Positions 57,818-64,000 of a stretch of DNA of 64,000 nucleotides are shown here, piece after piece. Origin of the DNA: Polytrichum commune. Lineage: Eukaryota; Streptophyta; Polytrichopsida; Polytrichales; Polytrichaceae. The number at the start of each line of letters is the position of its first letter. The stretch's first letter is position 1. A model generated the notes under the pieces. It saw only the letters and a list, made by a program, of their open reading frames with translations. It did no database searches and had not been told where the DNA came from. A program made the translations under genes and the position numbers. The stretch is from NCBI GenBank assembly GCA_950295325.1, contig OX485808.1, positions 18,744,527 to 18,808,526 on the forward strand, read 5' to 3'.

Positions 57818-58106
57818 ATGCGATAAATTGGGCTATCCTATTCACCGGCCTTTTTTTTGTGACCCTAAATTCTATCCCAGCCCTCCAAAGTCTTGGCAAC
57901 TTCCTACATATGCAAATGATATTGCTAATCAACTAGCTGGAGGTTCTTATCAGACTTTTACATCTAAATATCGTCCGGGAAGAGTTTTAGAGTTTTTGGA
58001 TATAGAAGCTTTAGAATCTGATGGTCAGGCCTCCTCTGATGCAGATATTACTGATTCTAGAATGTCTTCATCATCAGGTGATCACAGTGATTCGGATATG
58101 ATGTAA
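57818..58106 (+). CDS. ParB/methyltransferase-type gene, last exon
   Basis: Acceptor GCATTTGCAG. It reads CDKLGYPIHRPFFCDPKFYP, a mid region (YANDIANQLAGG), and a Ser/Asp-rich tail ending DHSDSDMM and TAA at 58104-58106. No domain. The downstream DNA is AT-rich, as expected for a 3' UTR. Confidence 0.65.
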
Positions 58107-58443
58107 TAGCTTCATGTGAATGTCTGTGTACTATCTAATATACCGTTTTTTCTTCCGTTGGTTTTTCAGTTTGTGCACTCATTCCGCATGGAATTCATTG
58201 TATGTGTATCACTTTCGGAGTTTTTGGGATTGCATATATGAAATTGCATATTTAAGTTAACTTTTGACTTCGTTTTTTTTATATTGTTCAAAATATTTTC
58301 TAACACCACTTGGTTACTTGTTAATGTTTGAGTATTTGGATTTATAAAGTGTGGTGTGGTTTTTAATATTCCAATTGTCTTGTTGAATGCATCTTGTCGT
58401 TGTTCTCAAATAACACTACACTTTTGTGGTCGTCAACTAGTAG

Positions 58444-58690
58444 ACAATCTAAAGACAAGTAGCCAAACCAAATACACCTAACATTTTGATTTCTCAAGCA
58501 TATCCTACCCACAAGAAAGAGGCCTCGGATCCGAGGCCTCTTTCCAAACCTCCTCCTCATGCTAGAACATACAAGAAATGGCCAAATGCAAAAACAAGTA
58601 GCCAACTCAAATATACATAACATTTTGATTTTCAAGCATAAGCTACCCACAACTAAGAGGCCTCGGATCCGAGGCCTCTTCCCATAGGTC
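58444..58690. repeat. Duplicated unit with perfect GGATCC-centred palindromes
   Basis: A ~130-bp unit (AGACAAGTAGCCAAACC.../AACAAGTAGCCAACTC...) occurs twice. Each contains a perfect palindrome, 28 bp at 58516-58543 and 26 bp at 58655-58680, with core GGCCTCGGATCCGAGGCC. It may act as a transcript-end hairpin or be a small repeat family. Confidence 0.8.
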
Positions 58691-58890
58691 CACCATCTTC
58701 TCAACCACACTGAATTTTCCCACGGCCATAGGGACTTGTTGGTAATTTTAAGAAACTTTTGGTCCTAAAAATTAGGCACTCCATAAATATCGGCCTCATA
58801 ATTCCAAAATTAAACTTCAAATATGTCCTAAATCCACGGTCATAGGGGTCCTAACTTTAGTTAAATGGAGTTTTAAATTTTGATTTTCTG

Positions 58891-60964
58891 CTCACGAGAT
58901 CTGCTCACCGCTCACCGCTCACATCGTAGCATTCCTGGGATCCGCTCTCCCCAGGTGAGGTGGAAGAGCACCGGGTCTGTTAGATCCGGACGAGGCCAGT
59001 CCCTTGTTCCGCGGACCTCGGATCGGTCCCGGACTCCAGACAGAGCTCGGACGCCGATAAGGCATCAAACTTCGGATCGAGAGGCAACTCCGAGTAGGGG
59101 TAAGGCCCCTATGACCCAAGCCTCGCCATCGTCTCCTCCGGACTGCCAAATGGTTAGCCCATTCCCTCCGCCACCCTCAAGGGCGGCCTCCAACAGGGAT
59201 CCACGGACTGCCTCGATCTCGGGCGGACAGAATCCGGAACAGCGCACCGGAAGCGATCCTTCCCCGATCCAGAGCGTCCGGAGCGTCCGGAAGGGAAGTA
59301 CAGTTTCCAGAACACCAGGTTCCGGAACACCACGGACAGAAGGAGCAAGGGACTCGGAGGATGAGATTGCCCCTTCTCCGAACATGAGGAGGATGCTTAC
59401 GCAACTATAGAAGGCATCGCCAGGAGGGGGCTCATCCGCCGTCAATGAACTCGGCAGCCATTCGAAGGAGGGAGCAGCTCAGAAGAAGCACCGCTCTTCT
59501 TAGCTTAGGATGGTAGTTAGATTAGTTAGGCAGAATAGAGGTAGGAAGATAGGACTTAGGAGTTTTTGAAGATGAGGAATAAAATTCTCCCTTGGATTTT
59601 GTCAGTGGAAAATCCGGATCTTGATCCGGGAAATCCGGGAGGACGGAAGCAGTCAGGGTTTTCTTAAGGGCCACCGCCCTCAGATTGGGGAATTTGGGCC
59701 TCTACTTAAGGCTGAATAAGGAGTTGGAGAAGGGTTTCTTCTCCATTGTTGTATTCTGGTTGCTCCTACTCTAATAAATTCCTTGATTTCTCACTCCTTA
59801 ACTTTTCTTGCTTGATTTTGTGTACGAATGATTCGGAGATCGTTAGCGGGGGGGAGAGAGAGAGAGCACGAGGGATAGGAGTTCCGGATAGGACATGGGA
59901 GAGGAGACCCGGATTAGATCTAGTTATTGCCTTGCGGATCCTCTCTGTGTGTAGTGGGAGGGAAACCTCACTGTTCCGGATGGTTGAGTAACGTCTAGGT
60001 GGGATAGCCGCTGGGAGGATTGGGTGAGATCCGGAAGGGATCCGGACTTACGCCAATCTGATCTTCTGAAGAGGTCCCACCGCCCTTAGACGGACCAATC
60101 CGGAAAGTGGTACGGATCGCCCAGTTAGCTCAAATTGAGTAGAGTCCAAGGTAGTGGTAGTCGGATCGATCCGCCGGAAGGAGGGAAGGACCGGAACAGT
60201 TAGGATTCCGGGTTGGAGGCCATCTCCGGAGTGTAGTGGGAAGGGGACCTCATTGTTCCGGATGTTTGGGTAACTTCTAGGTGAGATAGTCGTGGGGAGG
60301 ACTGGGTAAAGATCAAGAAGGGATCCAAACTTGCGCCAATCTGATCCTCTGAAGAGGTCTCACCGCTTTTGGACGGGACAATCCGGAAAGTGGTACGGAT
60401 CACCCACTTATCCCGTCGAGTTAGATCTCCGAGTGGAATCTGGAATATTCCGGTCGTTGTAGTCCTAAGATATAATCCGGACCTCCCTGTGTAACCTACC
60501 AAGACGGATTTGGCTAATCCGGATTGGTTGTGAGGGAATATCCGGATCCCAATATTATAAGGGACGTCTTCACCGGAAGAAACCACCTATTCTAGAGGGT
60601 AGAACGTAGAGGGGTAAATCTAGACCATAGGGGTGAGTAAGTATTATAGTTAGGACCTAGAGATACAATCCGGAAAGGCAAACTCCGGAAGAAGAAGAGT
60701 GCCCAAAAGACCGAAAGGCCGGAAACCGGAGTTTCCAGAAATTCGGCTAAGGAGTGGAAGATAAGCGGGTACGGAGAGTTCTCGACTTCCTACACTTCAG
60801 AGAATCCCTGGACGATACTAGGGTCATCCGGACAAAACCGGATTAGGCACTTAAAAACGCCAATCCGGATACTTTGGTGTTCACGTGTTCCCACAAACAC
60901 AACATAATGCGGAATTGGAGGAGGGTTATATGTGAGTAGTGAGCGATGAGCAAGAACTTGTGAG
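58891..60964. mobile_element. TCCGGA-rich unit bounded by ~35-bp imperfect inverted repeats
   Basis: The left end 58891-58924 (CTCACGAGATC, then CTCACCGCTCACCGCTCAC) and right end 60930-60964 (complement starting CTCACAAGTTCTTGCTCATC) are inverted relatives with about one base indel. Between them the hexamer TCCGGA and ATCCGG occur dozens of times. A Ser/Pro/Arg-rich ORF (58880-59410: RTSDRSRTPDRARTPIRHQT) and a GAGAGAGA run at 59862 lie inside. It could be a non-autonomous DNA transposon or foldback element, or an LTR-like leader. No transposase seen and the target duplication is not resolved. Confidence 0.45.
59946..60415 (+). repeat. ~270-bp tandem duplication within the TCCGGA-rich unit
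   Basis: GTGTAGTGGGAGGGAAACCTC (from 59949) and GTGTAGTGGGAAGGGGACCTC (from 60232) begin parallel segments that both continue GCCAATCTGATC-TCTGAAGAGGTC and GGAAAGTGGTACGGATC. Identity is high but not perfect. Confidence 0.78.
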
Positions 60965-61267
60965 TGGTGAGGAAGACAAATTATTTGGTAATAGACCCAA
61001 TGGTATCCTATAACCATGGTATTTTGGCATGAAGAATAATAATTCTAGGGTTCAGTATAAAATGGTAGGCATGATAAACAACATGAATGTTAGCTTGTAC
61101 ATAGAACACTATATTCGTTAAATTGAGACTTTTTGGGCATTTTGAGACATTCACATAAATAAGAACAAGGATAAATGGAACACATATTGGAGAAAGTTGT
61201 AAGATGCGAACACTTTGAAGCGGGTGTTTAGAACAAGAACCCCATTAATAACTCAATATTTGGGATT

Positions 61268-61540
61268 GTTTAGGGTGGGCAATCCAAACCTTAGGCCAAG
61301 TTGAAGGGGAAATCTTAAAACATTCATATTATCGCACAAAAACTTGTATGAATATGGTTTAGGTAGGGCAATCCAAACCATAGATCATATTGAAGGGGAA
61401 ATATGTAAACCAATATAATATAACATACAAAATATTCCAAACTCATATTTGTGATGGTTTAGGTAGGGCAATCCAAACCTTAGACCATATGGAAGGGGAA
61501 ATCATGTGACACTTATATTATTGCAAAAAAAAACATACAA
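61268..61540 (+). repeat. Three ~95-bp tandem repeats
   Basis: GTTTAGG(T/G)(A/G)GGGCAATCCAAACC recurs at 61268, 61357 and 61457, each followed by TTGAAGGGGAAAT or TGGAAGGGGAAAT. No coding content. Confidence 0.75.
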
Positions 61541-61644
61541 AGTGTGGCATGTAAAATGCATAGCATGCTAGCATCACACATCCATTGGATAGTGCGACCC
61601 AAAATGTTCTTGCCTATGGCCCAAAACCCTACGCCTACTATGGC

Positions 61645-61962
61645 CTATCTAGCCTCGGAGACTACCTCTTTTTCTTTTGCTTCATTTTCTTTTGCTTTTT
61701 TTTCTTTTGCCTCTTTTTCTTTTGCTGCGGCTTTTTTTGCTCGCATTGCTTCAACATTCCTGAAAATCTCCGCCCCGCGACTATAGCCATTCTTGGGGTG
61801 ACCGCCATCAATAACACATTTTGGATTCCGTCGGCCGCCCGAATTATACGACGAAGAATTCGAATACGATGAAGTGGACTGTCTTGCATTTCTGGTCATG
61901 GAGTAGAAACGCTCCAACTCGACGGACGTACTAGCCCGCATAGGTTTACGGGTGGGAGCAAC
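61645..61962 (-). CDS. Hypothetical Lys/Ala/Glu-rich exon, minus strand
   Basis: After a plausible acceptor (GCGTTGCAG, minus strand, at 61963) the frame reads VAPTRKPMRASTSVELERFY, a Ser/Asn region, GGHPKNGYSRGAEIF and a KEKEAKEKKAKE tract to a stop at 61645. The charged tract is encoded by a TTCTTTTGC simple repeat. It probably belongs with the exon at 62099-62452 (both phase 0). Function unknown. Confidence 0.4.
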   Translation of the reverse strand, partial: VAPTRKPMRASTSVELERFYSMTRNARQSTSSYSNSSSYNSGGRRNPKCVIDGGHPKNGYSRGAEIFRNVEAMRAKKAAAKEKEAKEKKAKENEAKEKEVVSEAR

Positions 61963-62098
61963 CTGCAACGCGTGAATGCAAGAACACACGTGTTAGTTTA
62001 GGGAGGAAGACCCAAACGTGTCACACGTTCATTTTTTAAGTGCGGGATGATTGTAATGCGCGGTTAACCATGTTTTGGGGGGGGGGGGGGGGGTTCAC

Positions 62099-62452
62099 CT
62101 TGTCACCGGGGGCGTTCCCGTCGGAGTTGGCGAGGAGGGGCAATGCGTCCCGCAAAGGAATAGGAAGGGTGCCACTCTTCGTAGGCCGAGCGTCCATCCG
62201 CAGCCGCCGTTGAGGTGTACTACTGCCGCCGGGCCGAGAGGGGGACGTCCGGACGCATTTGCGATTTATGCCCTTGAGCGGCGACGGGGACGGAGATCGC
62301 CGGAAGATTTTCTTGGGTGGGGGGCTATCGACGACGCCGGCGTCAAGAGGCTCCTTGGAGTAGTCGATGGCGGATGCGGCATCGTAGACAGTCTCGTAGA
62401 AGAAGCTCCCCAAGTTTGATTCGCTGACGATCTCAATCGAGGGCTCCAAACG
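62099..62452 (-). CDS. Hypothetical proline/serine-rich exon, minus strand
   Basis: On the minus strand, acceptor GCGCCAG at 62453 and donor AAG|GTGAAC at 62098 enclose 118 in-frame codons: RLEPSIEIVSESNLGSFFYE, a PPPKKIFRRSPSPSPLKG basic/Pro-Ser block, and ALPLLANSDGNAPGDK. Phosphorylation-type SP motifs are visible. It could be the 3' part of the FCP1-like gene or a separate gene. Confidence 0.42.
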
Positions 62453-62571
62453 CTGGCGCAAAAAAGGAAACAAAACAAAACCCAAGGGGAGGGGGGGAGG
62501 GGGGAGCATGTGAAAATCGATATACAATTGAGGCATAATATATCACACACAATGGCACACCATGTAGTATC

Positions 62572-63380
62572 TCAAATGAGTTTATTATATTTCGCGTGAG
62601 CGTACAACTCTCTGTACATATAGTCCTTCGGATCCATGTATCTTTCGCCTATCAGATTACAACTAAGGAACCGGGGCACGGGTAGTCCGCTCCCCACGAG
62701 CGTTTGAATGTACTTAAGTAGGTCTAACAAAAAACGGTCTCGGACCTTCTCGACCGTCCACGTGGGGCAAACTATGAAGTTCGAGGTCGGGTTCAAAATG
62801 TTTTTGGAAGCGCTGTCGTCCACCATCAACATGTTGTCACGGGTGGGGCGAACGTCGTAGGGACAGCCGACCATGGTCGGACGCTGGTCCCATACGACTA
62901 GCTTCAAGACCTTAAGAAATTGGTTTACGGCGGGGTTGTTGGGCTTCTTCACAACCCTGCCCTCGGGGGTGTACAATGTTTTACAAGAATCTTGTCCTAG
63001 GACCAAGCACGGGGGTTGGAGTCCCTTGAAGATGAACTCCACGACGGCCTGGGTATTCTCGGACTTCATGGAGCTCCAAATGATCACCCACCATTTGGAT
63101 AGGGCGACCTGTAGGAAGCGCCGAAGGGACGGGCGGAGGTACACTAGCTTGCTTTTGATGTACGCGGGGGGTCCATCGTAGTTGGCGTCCTCGGGCTTGC
63201 AGAAAGGCACCGTGGGGACCCTCGGACAATGCACGCACTAGACAAGGACCCCGTTGAGGTCTAGCACCAGGAACCGGATCTTGGGAGGCGAAGGTGGCGA
63301 GGGCAAAATCGGGGGGACCACCGCGCTGTCCTCCACACTCCTCGGAGAGGATCGGTGGGGAGCTGCGACGCTATGCTCCG
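62572..63380 (-). pseudogene. FCP1/NIF-like phosphatase domain protein with in-frame TAG
   Basis: On the minus strand the frame PPKIRFLVLDLNGVLV is followed by TAG (63240-63238) and then CVHCPRVPTVPFCKPEDAN. The domain continues with YLRPSLRRFLQVALSKWWVI, IWSSMKSENTQAVVEFIF, VWDQRPTMVG and MVDDSASKNILNPTSNFIVC, ending at 62572. This is the FCP1-homology (HAD-fold) order: motif I, S/T motif (WSS), and the VDDS motif. The usual DxDx(T/V) is DLNGV, so the second Asp is Asn; DLNG versions are known to me from plant NLI-interacting-factor-like proteins and may be inactive. The TAG sits where a sense codon is expected, suggesting a pseudogene or a sequence error. Confidence 0.68.
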
Positions 63381-63420
63381 AACCCTGCGGCGACGAGCGA
63401 GAGAAGGCGGCGAGGACTAT

Positions 63421-63827
63421 GTTATGCTATGTTTAATTCAAGTAGAACGAAATATTTGTGCAAACACAAGAACAATTGGACCATTGGTGGCAACAAAAAC
63501 ATACAAGGGGACCAACATACATTGGGACACGGATGCTAACATATGGGCGCCAAAAATAATAATTTTATTTTTACAAATCTCTATGTACAATTTGATGGGA
63601 GGGGGCCGCGGTGAACGAGGGCATTCACACTATCCTAATTCTACATCTACAAAATTGGTTGCGCGCCGCCAAGGTCGAGCGTAGTCGAATGCAGACGAGA
63701 CGAAGGGGATCGCGGGGGGGCACGTTGGGGGCAGGGGGAGCAAGTGTAGAGCAGGGGGGGGCAAGGGGGTGTGCATTTCCTCCTAGCAAGGGGGACACGA
63801 CCAGGCCAACAAGACAATGACCCAAGA
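63421..63827. other. G-rich non-coding stretch
   Basis: No convincing ORF. 63711-63775 is strongly G-rich (GGGGGGGCACGTTGGGGGCAG, then further G runs) and could form G-quadruplexes on the plus strand. It lies between the divergently oriented FCP1-like gene and the 63884 ATG. Confidence 0.5.
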
Positions 63828-63851
63828 AGTTTGGGTCAGTCGACCCAAACT
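63828..63851. promoter_or_regulatory. Hairpin AGTTTGGGTC/GACCCAAACT
   Basis: 10-base inverted arms around AGTC, 33 bases before a plus-strand ATG. A TGGGTC-containing inverted element in this position could be a protein-binding site; function unproven. Confidence 0.35.
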
Positions 63852-63883
63852 GGGAGGGCTCAGTGTATTACCTCGCCCTGGTC

Positions 63884-64000
63884 ATGTCTCGACGATGTGG
63901 AAGCCTCCACTGTCCCCGCTGCCCCGCCTCTCTCGCCACCGCCTTCTCCGACGACGTCAGGAACCTTCTCCTGCAAACGATCGGCATCAGGCCCTTGTCC
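63884..64000 (+). CDS. Possible gene start, Cys-rich N-terminus (cut by window edge)
   Basis: ATG at 63884 opens MSRRCGSLHCPRCPASLATA and stays open to the window end (LLLQTIGIRPLS). CGSLHCPRC has zinc-ribbon-like Cys spacing. Only 39 codons visible, so this is tentative. Confidence 0.35.
   Translation, partial: MSRRCGSLHCPRCPASLATAFSDDVRNLLLQTIGIRPLS

Noticed and set aside
60200-60586. 128-codon minus-strand ORF in the TCCGGA-rich unit
   Set aside because: Falls on the tandem duplication, low-complexity composition, and the parallel copy is not open.
61000-61025. ATGGTATCC as a possible PBS
   Set aside because: Only partly matches TGGTATCAGAGC and no LTR end adjoins it.
1-64000. tRNA or rRNA genes
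   Set aside because: No cloverleaf with GGTTCGANTCC box or rRNA signature was seen on either strand.

Overview
The window looks like nuclear DNA of a plant. Introns are GT-AG and the identifiable retroelements are Ty3/gypsy chromoviruses primed by initiator-Met tRNA (PBS TGGTATCAGAGC). One gene belongs to a plant-like FCP1/NIF subfamily with a DLNG motif. The mix of a large transposase-like ORF, an intron-rich ParB/methyltransferase-type gene and dense LTR elements would fit a non-seed land plant (bryophyte, lycophyte or fern), but that is inference. No tRNA, rRNA, CRISPR array or bacterial operon was seen.

Left two thirds (1-41700): repeated copies of one Ty3/gypsy family with ~973-bp LTRs (TGTCGCGC...GTTGCGACA). 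Element A (minus) covers 1-6495 and abuts a 1.4-kb-plus transposase-like protein gene (6496-10765) that it appears to have interrupted. A plus-strand series (B fragment, C, D; 11490-25111) and a minus-strand series (E, F, G; 25112-40241) meet tail to tail at 25111/25112. Neighbouring copies share LTRs (17147-18119, 28331-29305), as in recombined tandem arrays. Two further solo LTRs carry clean 5-bp target duplications (TGGGC at 18683/19664; TGATA at 40722/41701). Every copy is defective in the same ways: the reverse-transcriptase core is missing, the protease DTG is replaced by DKE, and the RT/RNase H junction is amplified into 3-5 tandem ~229-bp units. Integrase (D,D35E) and a chromodomain remain recognisable but carry stops. 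This looks like a non-autonomous family moved in trans.

Middle right (41701-58106): a hypothetical minus-strand ORF, then a plus-strand multi-exon gene reconstructed from compatible splice phases. It has a basic N-terminal part, a ParB-like domain (DGNHR motif), a helical middle region, a charged segment, and a permuted (beta-type) DNA amino-methyltransferase fold with motif IV-like LILADIPEG preceding motif I-like DCTAATGS. Two in-frame stops and one apparent frameshift make this copy a probable pseudogene. Its introns are filled by an 85-bp minisatellite, in one orientation in two introns and inverted in a third. A 3019-bp LTR-type insertion with GGAGG target duplication sits inside the first array.

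Right end (58107-64000): paired GGATCC-centred palindromes, a ~2.07-kb TCCGGA-rich unit bounded by imperfect inverted repeats, small tandem repeats, and a minus-strand FCP1/NIF-like gene with an in-frame TAG just after its catalytic-position motif. A possible plus-strand gene start lies at 63884.
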